Shown: piece by piece, positions 34,077 to 40,944 of the stretch
Position numbering within the stretch: the stretch's first letter is position 1
How the letters are laid out: each line of letters begins with the position of its first letter
NCBI RefSeq assembly: GCF_003367245.1
Contig: NZ_QRGR01000034.1
Location: forward strand, 1-64,000
Reading direction: 5' to 3'
DNA length: 64,000 nucleotides
Source of the DNA: Pontibacter diazotrophicus
GTDB lineage: Bacteria; Bacteroidota; Bacteroidia; Cytophagales; Hymenobacteraceae
Notes under the pieces: model-generated
Database searches by the model: none
Seen by the model: only the letters and a program-made list of their open reading frames with translations
Told to the model about the DNA's origin: nothing
Translations under genes and position numbers: made by a program

Positions 34077-35156
34077 ATGAAATGGTCACTTAATCTTGGG
34101 CGGATTGCCGGAATTAAAATACTGGTGCACTGGACTTTTGCGCTGCTGCTGGGCTGGGTGGCATTCACTGAGTCTCAACGCGGCAGCGACCTTCCTACTA
34201 CGCTGCTGGCTATGGGGTTTATAATTACCGTGTTTTTCTGCGTGGTGCTGCACGAACTGGGCCATGCGCTGACGGCGCAGCGCTACGGCATCAGCACAAA
34301 GATGATTACGCTGCTGCCTATTGGTGGTGTGGCCAGCCTGGAGCGGATGCCGCAGGACCCAAAGAAGGAACTGATGATTGCCGTAGCCGGACCAGCTGTG
34401 AACGTGGTGATTGCGTTCATTCTTTGGCTGGTGCTGCCTTCCATAGGTGATTCCTTTTCAGAAGAGTTCTTTTTGCGCATCACACCCGCTAACTTCTTTT
34501 ACCTGCTGCTTTTCGTGAATGTGGTGCTGGTGGTGTTTAATGCCATTCCTGCCTTCCCGATGGATGGTGGACGGGTGCTCCGGGCGCTGCTGGCTTTTAA
34601 GTTAGGGCGGGTACGCGCTACACAGATTGCAGCCAATCTGGGGCAGTTTTTAGCCATCATTTTTGTCTTCATCGGCTTCATGTATAATCCTTTCCTGATT
34701 CTGATTGGGGCTTTTGTGTTTTTCGGGGCTTACTCAGAAAATATACTTGTGCAGCACCTCGATTACCTGCGTGGCCACAGCGTGCGCGAAGGCATGATGA
34801 CGAACTTTGTGACTCTGGCTCCAACCGAGACGGTACGGGAAGCTTTAAACAAGCTACTGATGGGCTCTGAGCATGAGTTTGTGATAGAGGAAGAAGGAAA
34901 AGTAGTAGGCACGCTCACCCGCTCTCAGTTGATACAGGCCGTAAAGGAAGAGCAAATGCAGTTACCGGTTGTGGAGATAATGTCAGCGGATGTGAAAACA
35001 TTCAATGTGCAGGACAAACTCTCGGATGCCTATACAGAACTTCAGAAAACCCGTGTGCCCCTTTATCCTGTGCTGGAAAATGGCCGCCTCGCCGGTGTCA
35101 TCAATACTGATAACATCAACGAGTTCATCATGATAAAATCAGCCCTAACGCATTGA
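34077..35156 (+). CDS. Site-2 protease family (M50) with CBS pair
   Basis: This is a 359-residue intramembrane zinc protease. Zinc ligands are in HELGHAL (about residue 62) and in NAIPAFPMDGGRVL (the conserved Asp of the second motif). Four to six membrane segments precede a cytoplasmic tandem CBS domain (from about 245 to the end, TNFVTLAPTETVREALNKL and KTFNVQDKLSDAYTEL). The CBS pair probably senses adenine nucleotides. The substrate is unknown. It is the last conserved gene before the accessory patch at 35.2-38.2 kb. Confidence 0.92.
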   Translation: MKWSLNLGRIAGIKILVHWTFALLLGWVAFTESQRGSDLPTTLLAMGFIITVFFCVVLHELGHALTAQRYGISTKMITLLPIGGVASLERMPQDPKKELMIAVAGPAVNVVIAFILWLVLPSIGDSFSEEFFLRITPANFFYLLLFVNVVLVVFNAIPAFPMDGGRVLRALLAFKLGRVRATQIAANLGQFLAIIFVFIGFMYNPFLILIGAFVFFGAYSENILVQHLDYLRGHSVREGMMTNFVTLAPTETVREALNKLLMGSEHEFVIEEEGKVVGTLTRSQLIQAVKEEQMQLPVVEIMSADVKTFNVQDKLSDAYTELQKTRVPLYPVLENGRLAGVINTDNINEFIMIKSALTH

Positions 35157-35203
35157 GTTAGTTGCTGATTTTAAAATGATAACTGCTGGCGTTGTTTCTC
35201 AGG

Positions 35204-35395
35204 TTAGCGGTTCGGGCTTTTTCCTTGTTTGTTCGCTTCTACGGTTTCAAGTTTCATTCGCAGCAAAGGATAATCTTTCCCCTGGTCGTCTTGGGCTGTT
35301 CGTTCATACGTTTCAAATCCAAGCTTCTGATAGAATTCAACTGCCTTTGTATTTTGCTCGTTTACATCAACTTCCATGGCAACACAGTCTGCCAT
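35204..35395 (-). pseudogene. C-terminal fragment of a GNAT acetyltransferase
   Basis: The 63-codon frame encodes CVAMEVDVNEQNTKAVEFYQ followed by KLGFETYERTAQDDQGKDYP and LLRMKLE. This is the last strand-helix-strand of a GNAT fold (N-x-x-A-x-x-F-Y-x-K-L-G-F). The N-terminal two thirds, including the acetyl-CoA loop, are missing: an in-frame TAA lies one codon before its ATG. The upstream sequence codes for something else. It is a truncated remnant in an accessory patch. Confidence 0.75.
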
Positions 35396-35550
35396 TTGTT
35401 AAAATCAGCTTCGGTAAATACAGTTTCAGAATTAAAACAAGCGATGAACTGCTTCGGGTTAGTTTCAACATATTCTTTGATTGATGAACCTAAAGGCTCT
35501 GCAAACGCACCATCAGCCCACCATAGATTTCTTGTATCTTGAAGCGATAA
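35362..35550 (-). pseudogene. Coding fragment, unknown protein
   Basis: Minus-strand frame LSLQDTRNLWWADGAFAEPL, GSSIKEYVETNPKQFIACFN and SETVFTEADFNKWQTVLPWK has protein-like composition but no start codon. It continues the frame of the split lipoprotein immediately after that gene's TAG at 35553-35551 and ends where the GNAT remnant begins. It may be an extension cut off by a nonsense change or a piece of a different gene. No family is recognised. Confidence 0.5.
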
Positions 35551-35704
35551 CTACTCTTTAATGAGTTGTAAAAATCCTGTCCCACCCTCCATGTAAATCT
35601 CTTTTCTATTATGGAATATCTCTGTATACTCAATGGTAGGAAAACATCCTGAATCATCAATTAGATAGGACACAACAAGAGTATCATAATAGTCTTGTGA
35701 CAAC

Positions 35705-35713
35705 TTAATATAA
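35705..35713. repeat. Target site duplication, left copy
   Basis: TTAATATAA directly left of the element; identical to 36219-36227. Confidence 0.9.
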
Positions 35714-36218
35714 CGTGAACTCGGGAATTAAGCGAGTGTTCTAGCAGGGTTGAACCTTTTGTTTTTGTGGTCCAGGAAGGTGTAGGCTGTCAGGCCTGAG
35801 AGGATGTGGACCAGTGCGTTGAGGGGATTTCGGTGGCGGGTGTGGTCAATGTCGCAGACGGTCATTTTTCAGCTCCCCTAGCACCAGCCGCTCATAGTAG
35901 TACTCAAAGCACTTAAAGCCCGAGAGGTGGTAAAGCGTGAGAATGGTGAGCACCTCGCTCTCAGAGAGGGCAGGCCTCCTGCCAGCAGGGTGCTTCTCTG
36001 AGAGCCCCTTTGGCAGCGGATGGGAGGCGAAATACTCCTGCACTTCCTTGCAGAAATCGTCTATGAAGCAGAACACTTCAACCACTTTGGCAGTATCTAT
36101 GATAAAGTGCATAAGGCTAAGGATTTAGGTGAAACATCGGACAATATTTCTACCTAATCCTTGGCCTTTTTTGTTGCGCAAATGACTGATTTAAAATGAT
36201 TTAATTCCCGAGTTCACG
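35714..36218 (-). mobile_element. Internally deleted IS982-family element (MITE-like), 505 bp
   Basis: Perfect 18-bp terminal inverted repeats, CGTGAACTCGGGAATTAA at 35714-35731 and its complement at 36201-36218, are flanked by 9-bp direct repeats. Inside are only the two ends of an IS982-type transposase. The first is an 88-codon N-terminus (36112-35846, with FCFIDDFCKEVQEYF and LSESEVLTILTLYHLSGFK). The second is a frameshifted C-terminus (about 35860-35728, with VCDIDHTRHRNPLNALV and HILSGLTAYTFLDHKN) whose stop lies in the left repeat. About two thirds of the usual transposase is missing. It cannot move on its own but should be mobilisable by an intact relative. Confidence 0.92.
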
Positions 36219-36227
36219 TTAATATAA
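36219..36227. repeat. Target site duplication, right copy
   Basis: TTAATATAA directly right of the element; identical to 35705-35713. Confidence 0.9.
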
Positions 36228-36523
36228 AAGGTGGTGGTACCACTTTGTTCTTTATTTGGATAAACCTCAAATATAGTCCCTCCTTTTTGTGGGCTGTGTT
36301 TCCTTTGTATATAGGTTGTGTATGGTGGGGTGTCAGTTTTTACTTCTACAGAATCTGGGTGGAAGTCACCTCCGCTATCGCTCACTAAATTTACACCATT
36401 GCCATCAGTAGAATAAAAAGATACAGGAGGCATAGGTGCAGGGTCATATCTACGACATGGGTCAAGCAAGCTACAGCCCATTAAAAAGAGCAGGGGTAAA
36501 TAAAGGAAGTGTTTTGTTTTCAT

Positions 36524-36631
36524 ATAAGGGTAGTGTTTGTATCGGTTTTATTCTTTAAAGTCTGTAACTCCTAATCAGCCTACGGTGTGGTGCAGCCGAA
36601 GCCCGTAGCGTAGCAAAGGTTAAGGCTTAAG
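36524..36631 (-). repeat. Structured spacer, cassette-like (attC-like candidate)
   Basis: On the minus strand, after the stop of the 36632-37246 gene, the spacer contains CCTTAACC, a GCTACGG/CCGTAGGC hairpin around a CTTCGGCTG core, and ends near GAGTTAC. It pairs end to end imperfectly, TAAC against GTTA. The spacer at 37247-37322 has the same core and layout. The canonical integron site GTTRRRY is not met. Confidence 0.35.
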
Positions 36632-37246
36632 TTACTTTTTCACCAGTGCTACAATCAAAGCTGCAAGTGCCAAGCCGAAGGCTACATAAACAAGTATACC
36701 GTACCTTTCGCTGTCATCATTATCTACTTTAGTTGACTGCTTCTTATTTTTGAAATTCTGAAGAATTATATACTCGTTGTGCCAATCCCGAAGAAACGCA
36801 GGAAGTGCCTCAGTCTGACTTTTCTTTAAATCTTCTTCAAAGTTAGTTGGAGGAGGAAGAGGCACATCTGGTACAATTAGGCTCCTGCTTGCCCCGCAAC
36901 CTGGATAGCTATAGTCTATCAATCCTTCTTCTTTCACTCTGGCATATACTACCCACAATCCTTCTATATGAGGACTGCCTGAGCAGGAATCGTGTGTTTT
37001 GCCATGGATAGTATCCCCTGGTTCAATGTTTCCCTTAAAAGCTTCTAAGACTTTGAAAGAATACTTCTCTTCATAATTATCCAACTTCTTGTAAGAGATT
37101 CTGTCGCCGATAAATATCAAATCACTGTTATCAATATCAATATTTACTCTCCTGACGCTCCATTTGCGGGTGACGCAATTACAAGCGTTGGAACTATAGC
37201 CGAAGAATAAGAGAAGTAGCAAGACTAAAAGACTTATTCTATTCAT
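36632..37246 (-). CDS. Secreted Cys-rich hypothetical protein with C-terminal helix
   Basis: This is a 204-residue exported protein. The signal peptide MNRISLLVLLLLLFFGYSSN is followed by ACNCVTRKW. A mature start C-N-C followed by SDLIFIGDRISYKK, YSFKVLEAFKGNIEPGDTI and a later GCGASRSLIV is reminiscent of the NTR/TIMP-like fold, where the N-terminal CxC is exposed. The C-terminus has one membrane helix (YGILVYVAFGLALAALIVAL) before KK, so the protein is likely membrane-anchored facing outward. It lies in an array of minus-strand hypothetical genes with structured spacers. Confidence 0.72.
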   Translation of the reverse strand: MNRISLLVLLLLLFFGYSSNACNCVTRKWSVRRVNIDIDNSDLIFIGDRISYKKLDNYEEKYSFKVLEAFKGNIEPGDTIHGKTHDSCSGSPHIEGLWVVYARVKEEGLIDYSYPGCGASRSLIVPDVPLPPPTNFEEDLKKSQTEALPAFLRDWHNEYIILQNFKNKKQSTKVDNDDSERYGILVYVAFGLALAALIVALVKK

Positions 37247-37322
37247 GCTTATAATTTATGCCAACGGTACTCGTACATGAGGTGAGCGAGGCTTTCAGCC
37301 GAAGCTTTGCTCATGTGCTGGG
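37247..37322 (-). repeat. Structured spacer, cassette-like (attC-like candidate)
   Basis: On the minus strand the stop codon TAA of the next gene is inside CACTAACCC. Then GCACATGAG pairs with CTCATGTAC around an inner AGCTTCGGCTG/AAAGCCTCGCT structure. The spacer ends CCGTTGGC, about 20 bases before the next ATG. The CTAAC and GTTGG ends are near-complementary, like R'' and R' of integron sites, but the exact consensus fails. Confidence 0.4.
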
Positions 37323-37823
37323 TTAGTGGAAGGAATTCTTCTCTTTTACTGGTGCCCATTCCTCTTCATTGATTTGACTCACATCAACCTTTTCTGTCCA
37401 TCTGATATTGGCTGTTATGTTTCTTGTCTGTACAGTGTCATAGTTCTCATTACCACCTGCTATTCCAGTGTAATGAACCTGCTGCACTATTCTTTTATTA
37501 GAATCTTCCCGATGAACAAACAGTATTTTGTTGTCCGTTGCCACTTTGTCTTCGCTATAGAAAGGTATAGCTGAAAGTAGCCATACAAAGCCAATAGCTA
37601 TCAAAACTATTAGCCCAAGTGCTTTGTCTATCTGACCTGGAACATCTTGAGCTGATATTGTGATGCATGCAACAAGAAGACAAAGGGTGAAGAATGAAAG
37701 GTTTAAGTACCAGTCATAGAGTTCTTCAGTTCTTAATTCAAGGTTTGAATAAGTCAGCACCTTGAACAGAATGAATAGCACCAAAGCAATGAAGGAAGTC
37801 CAATAGAGTCTGTTTCTATTCAT
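37323..37823 (-). CDS. Membrane protein, hypothetical
   Basis: This 166-residue protein begins MNRNRLYWTSFIALVLFILF. Three hydrophobic segments (about residues 9-23, 42-57 and 68-88) are followed by a charged extra-membrane domain (FVHREDSNKRIVQQVHYTGI, NITANIRWTEKVDVSQINEE). No family is recognised. An ATG five codons upstream (37838) is also possible. The stop codon lies within the structured spacer that follows, as expected for a cassette-type gene. Codon use is AT-richer than in the flanking conserved genes. Confidence 0.65.
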   Translation of the reverse strand: MNRNRLYWTSFIALVLFILFKVLTYSNLELRTEELYDWYLNLSFFTLCLLVACITISAQDVPGQIDKALGLIVLIAIGFVWLLSAIPFYSEDKVATDNKILFVHREDSNKRIVQQVHYTGIAGGNENYDTVQTRNITANIRWTEKVDVSQINEEEWAPVKEKNSFH

Positions 37824-37838
37824 GCTTTTTCTTAACAC

Positions 37839-37969
37839 TAACTAACAGCTAAACGGAGTTATTCGGCTTATCTGCACTATGTATGAAAGTAGTTTTGCCT
37901 TTTCTCCTATCGTTTTGTAATCCTTGCTTAAGTTAGAAACCATATCTACAGCCAGGCTTGTCCTTTTGG
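37839..37969. other. AT-rich spacer at the edge of the accessory patch
   Basis: This spacer contains CTAACTAACAGC next to the gene start and CTTAACC at its far side on the minus strand. It could be a third, longer structured spacer, but the pairing is poor. No gene is seen. Confidence 0.25.
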
Positions 37970-38149
37970 TTAAGAACATTGGTTATGGCTCCTAAGTAAG
38001 CTAATAATATGTACTTCTCCTATATAGGAAGCTGTAAAAACAAAAAGGCCGGTATTACCCGTTTCTTCTGCTAAAACTCTTCTGTCATAGAGTCTTACCG
38101 TAGTATTATCTACTAAGCTCCTATTCCCTTCCCTTCTTTCACAGCCCCT
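37970..38149 (-). pseudogene. Possible coding remnant
   Basis: Minus-strand frame ending DNTTVRLYDRRVLAEETGNT, GLFVFTASYIGEVHIISLLR and SHNQCS has ordinary codon use and protein-like composition. Upstream of about 38150 the frame becomes implausible and overlaps the blaI promoter and gene. There is no start codon in the credible part. It may be the 3' end of a lost gene. Confidence 0.3.
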
Positions 38150-38182
38150 CTCCCTCCGGAATACAGGACCTTTACTTATAAG

Positions 38183-38198
38183 TACGAAATGAATCGTA
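38183..38198. promoter_or_regulatory. BlaI-type operator, distal copy
   Basis: TACGAAATGAATCGTA has 5-bp inverted arms with a 6-base spacer. It lies 76 bases upstream of the blaI start, with an almost identical copy exactly 30 bases downstream. Confidence 0.6.
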
Positions 38199-38212
38199 TA
38201 TAAATTTCCTTT

Positions 38213-38228
38213 TACGAAAACATTCGTA
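38213..38228. promoter_or_regulatory. BlaI-type operator, proximal copy
   Basis: TACGAAAACATTCGTA has perfect 6-bp arms and a 4-base spacer, followed at 38227 by TATACTTG, which resembles a Bacteroidota -7 element. The site would sit between -33 and -7, where a BlaI dimer would block transcription. Autorepression of the pair is inferred. Confidence 0.65.
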
Positions 38229-38273
38229 TATACTTGTAATGCAACATATGCAGAACCTAACCATCTATGAGCT

Positions 38274-38663
38274 ATGACATTAGAAAAAACACCTAAACCC
38301 ACGGAGTCGGAGCTGGAGATACTGCAGGTGCTCTGGCAGCACGGTGCCAGCACGGTGCGCCTGGTGCACGAGGAGCTGAGCAAAACCAAGGAAGTGGGCT
38401 ATACTACTACTCTGAAACTGATGCAGATTATGGCAGAGAAAGGTATGCTGGAGGCTGATAAAACAAGCCGTTCCCACATCTACCGTCCCTTACTGGAAGA
38501 AGAGAAGACCCAGCAGCAGTTGCTGGACCGGTTTATGGATGCGGCTTTCAGGGGTTCGGCAAGCAAGCTGGTGATGCAGGCACTCGGTAACAGCAACACA
38601 TCCAAAGAAGAACTCAATGAAATCAGAAATCTGTTAGATAAACTGGAAGGAGGCAACAAATGA
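38274..38663 (+). CDS. blaI: BlaI/MecI/CopY family repressor
   Basis: This 129-residue winged-helix repressor begins PTESELEILQVLWQHGASTV, with recognition region KEVGYTTTLKLMQIMAEKGML and a C-terminal dimerisation helix set (QQQLLDRFMDAAFRGSASKL). It is released from DNA by proteolysis triggered by its membrane partner. The stop overlaps the ATG of the M56 gene by 4 bases (ATGA), showing translational coupling. Two operator palindromes lie upstream. Confidence 0.93.
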   Translation: MTLEKTPKPTESELEILQVLWQHGASTVRLVHEELSKTKEVGYTTTLKLMQIMAEKGMLEADKTSRSHIYRPLLEEEKTQQQLLDRFMDAAFRGSASKLVMQALGNSNTSKEELNEIRNLLDKLEGGNK

Positions 38664-40738
38664 ATCAGATAACAAGCTTATTCCCGGAATCACTGGTAAA
38701 CGCCCTCGGCTGGACGCTGCTGCACTCGCTGTGGCAAGGCGCTTTTATAGCCCTGCTCCTGAGCCTGCTGTTGGTACTGTTGCACAAGCAGAGTGCTAAA
38801 GTACGGTATGCAGTGGCAGGTGGGGCCATGCTGGCGCAGCTGTTACTGGCGGCAGGTACATTCCTCTATTACCACAGCCAACCAACACAGGCTGCTTTAT
38901 CCACGATAGCCTCTCCCAAAGATACAGTTTCATCTACTTATGTAGCTGAACTAGCTGTGGCTCCTGTTCAAGCGTCCTTCTGGTCCGAACCATTTGCGGT
39001 GGCACAGCTATACTTCGAGCAGCACATGCCCCTGCTGGTAACACTCTGGCTTTTAGGTATGATGGTAATGGCGATTCGTTTTATAGGAGGAGTGGCTTAT
39101 ACCCAGCGCCTGTGCCACTACAGAACCACCCCTTTAGCAGCCAACTGGAAGCAGAAAGTAGATGCTTTGCGCGAGACAATGGGTGTGGATAAAGCCGTTC
39201 GCTTAGTGGAATCTGCGCTGGTGCAGGTGCCAATGGTTGTTGGTTTTGCCAAGCCTGTTATACTTTTGCCGGTAGGTGCTGTCACCGGTTTGTCACAGGC
39301 GCAGGTGGAGGCTATACTAGCCCACGAACTGGCGCACATCCTGCGCAGAGATTACCTCGTGAACCTGCTACAGTCGGTGGTGGATATGCTGTTCTTCTAT
39401 CATCCGGCGGTGTGGTGGATGTCGGGGGTGGTGCGTGCAGAGCGCGAGAACTGCTGCGACGACATGGCTGTGGCTGCTTGCGGTGATACGCTGACATATG
39501 CCCGCGCATTGGCAGCAATCGAGACCATGCGCTTACCGGCAGCACCTGCTATGGCTGTTGCTTTATCAGGCAAGCGAGGTACGCTCATGAGCCGCATTAA
39601 GCGCCTGGTGGGGCAGCAGTCGCTGAAGCCGACTTTTACCGAGGGCTTTGCCGCAGGCCTTGTGCTGGTGGTGGGGCTGCTGGTACTTTCCTTTGGAGCT
39701 ATTGCCGGACTGAAGCCTCAGGCGGACCAGGACACAACGCGGCTTCAGAGTAATACAGCCTACGAAGAAGCTACAGATACAATGGAGGAGGAGAACACCA
39801 TCACCAACGATGACGCAGGTGCTTTTACCTATACGATGCAGGACTCAACCGGAAGAGCACGTGACATTGTCATCATCAAAAACAAAAAAGGGAAAGTAAA
39901 GCAATTATACGTAGACGGCAAGCGCATCCCGAACAGGTATATAGATGACTACAAGAATCTGGTAGACCAGCGGCTGCAGGCAGTAGAGAATGCGCCAAGG
40001 GCAAACCACGAAGAAGTGGCGCTGCAAATGGAGCAGGCGCGTGCCGCTGTGGCAGAAGCGCGCCAAAACAGCCAGGGCAGTTACACTTTTCAATACAGCT
40101 ACTCCGATGGCGATAGCTTGTTAGTGCCCCCACCGCCTGCCCCACCAGTTCCACCAGCACCTCCTGCTCCTGGCGTACCGCCTTTACCGCCTGTTCCGCC
40201 TTTACCGCCTGTACCTCCCGTGCCACCTGTAAACGAAGACAGTGAAGCATTGAAGGAATATGAGCAAGAGTTGAAAGTTTATGAAGCAGAAATAAAAGCT
40301 TATGAGGAAGAGATGAAAGGCTATGAGCAGGAAATGAAAGGGTATGTCGAAGAACTCCGTGCAAACGGGCAGTTAAACGGACAGCATCATCAGGAGCTAG
40401 CTGAAAGGCAAATACAGGAAGCGAAGCGCCAAACAGCACACATGCTGGAAATGACTAAACACCAGGCGGAAATGGCGAAGCAGCATCAGAAGATAGCGCA
40501 GAAGCACCAGGTAATGGCTCTGCAGCATCAGGAAAATCTGGAGAAGGTAAAGGACGAGCTGGTTAAAGACGGCATCATCAAAAAAGGAGAGGATAACCTG
40601 AACATCCAACTCAACAACAGGGAATTTTACATCAACGGCAAAAAGCAGCCGCAGGAGGTTTACGAGAAGTACAAAGAGCTAATGAATGTAGATGTAAGTG
40701 ACTCTTCAAACTTCAACTTCCAGTACAACAGCAACTAG
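38660..40738 (+). CDS. M56 family metallopeptidase (BlaR1-like)
   Basis: This is a 692-residue membrane protease. Hydrophobic segments near the N-terminus (SLWQGAFIALLLSLLLVLL, then YAVAGGAMLAQLLLAAG) and about 125-145 precede the zinc motif HELAH at residues 222-226 and ERENCCDDMAV. A last helix (FAAGLVLVVGLLVLSFGAIA) follows at about 330-350. The outer region is not a beta-lactam-binding sensor. It contains a Pro-rich stretch (about 490-525, PPAPPVPPAPPAPG-type repeats), then a long Glu/Lys/Gln coiled coil and IKKGEDNLNIQLNNREFYIN. Substrate or signal is unknown; the partner repressor is BlaI-like. Confidence 0.92.
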   Translation: MNQITSLFPESLVNALGWTLLHSLWQGAFIALLLSLLLVLLHKQSAKVRYAVAGGAMLAQLLLAAGTFLYYHSQPTQAALSTIASPKDTVSSTYVAELAVAPVQASFWSEPFAVAQLYFEQHMPLLVTLWLLGMMVMAIRFIGGVAYTQRLCHYRTTPLAANWKQKVDALRETMGVDKAVRLVESALVQVPMVVGFAKPVILLPVGAVTGLSQAQVEAILAHELAHILRRDYLVNLLQSVVDMLFFYHPAVWWMSGVVRAERENCCDDMAVAACGDTLTYARALAAIETMRLPAAPAMAVALSGKRGTLMSRIKRLVGQQSLKPTFTEGFAAGLVLVVGLLVLSFGAIAGLKPQADQDTTRLQSNTAYEEATDTMEEENTITNDDAGAFTYTMQDSTGRARDIVIIKNKKGKVKQLYVDGKRIPNRYIDDYKNLVDQRLQAVENAPRANHEEVALQMEQARAAVAEARQNSQGSYTFQYSYSDGDSLLVPPPPAPPVPPAPPAPGVPPLPPVPPLPPVPPVPPVNEDSEALKEYEQELKVYEAEIKAYEEEMKGYEQEMKGYVEELRANGQLNGQHHQELAERQIQEAKRQTAHMLEMTKHQAEMAKQHQKIAQKHQVMALQHQENLEKVKDELVKDGIIKKGEDNLNIQLNNREFYINGKKQPQEVYEKYKELMNVDVSDSSNFNFQYNSN

Positions 40739-40761
40739 TTTATAGCCTGCTAGCGTACATT

Positions 40762-40797
40762 ATGCCCGTCAGCTTTTTTTGCTGGCGGGCATTCTTT
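40762..40797 (+). terminator. Terminator of the blaI-M56 operon
   Basis: A 12-bp stem ATGCCCGTCAGC against GCTGGCGGGCAT (one G-T) with a T7 loop is followed by TCTTTT. It starts 24 bases after the M56 stop codon. Confidence 0.8.
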
Positions 40798-40944
40798 TAT
40801 TTTGGCCTTTCAGGGCGGGTAGTATCGCTATCTTAAAACTTCATATCCCTATGGGAGGTATTTTCCGTAAGTATGAGTCGTTGAACTTTTTCAAAACAAA
40901 AAAGCCCCCTTTTGTTTTATCAAACATGAACTGTACCTGTTTCC

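Larger units (their letters stand above)
35551..36523 (-). pseudogene. Lipoprotein gene interrupted by IS982-derived element
   Basis: The 5' half (36523 to about 36228) encodes a lipoprotein signal MKTKHFLYLPLLFLMGCSLL (Cys17 in MGC), then PVSFYSTDGNGVNLVSDSGG, TPPYTTYIQRKH and EQSGTTTFYI. The 3' half (about 35704 to 35551) encodes KLSQDYYDTLVVSYLIDDSG, CFPTIEYTEIFHNRKEIYME and GGTGFLQLIKE, then TAG. Removing the 505-bp element and one 9-bp duplicate (514 bp) restores one continuous frame, ...TTFYIKLSQDYY.... The disruption is therefore direct and recent enough to leave both halves intact. The function is unknown. If translated now, the product ends with a few element-encoded residues (NVNSGIKSF). 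Confidence 0.88.

Noticed and set aside
35204-35542. Plus-strand frames opposite the GNAT remnant
   Set aside because: The minus-strand GNAT similarity is clear; the opposite frames are shadows.
40120-40240. DNA repeats in the M56 gene
   Set aside because: They encode the Pro-rich linker; not an independent repeat element.
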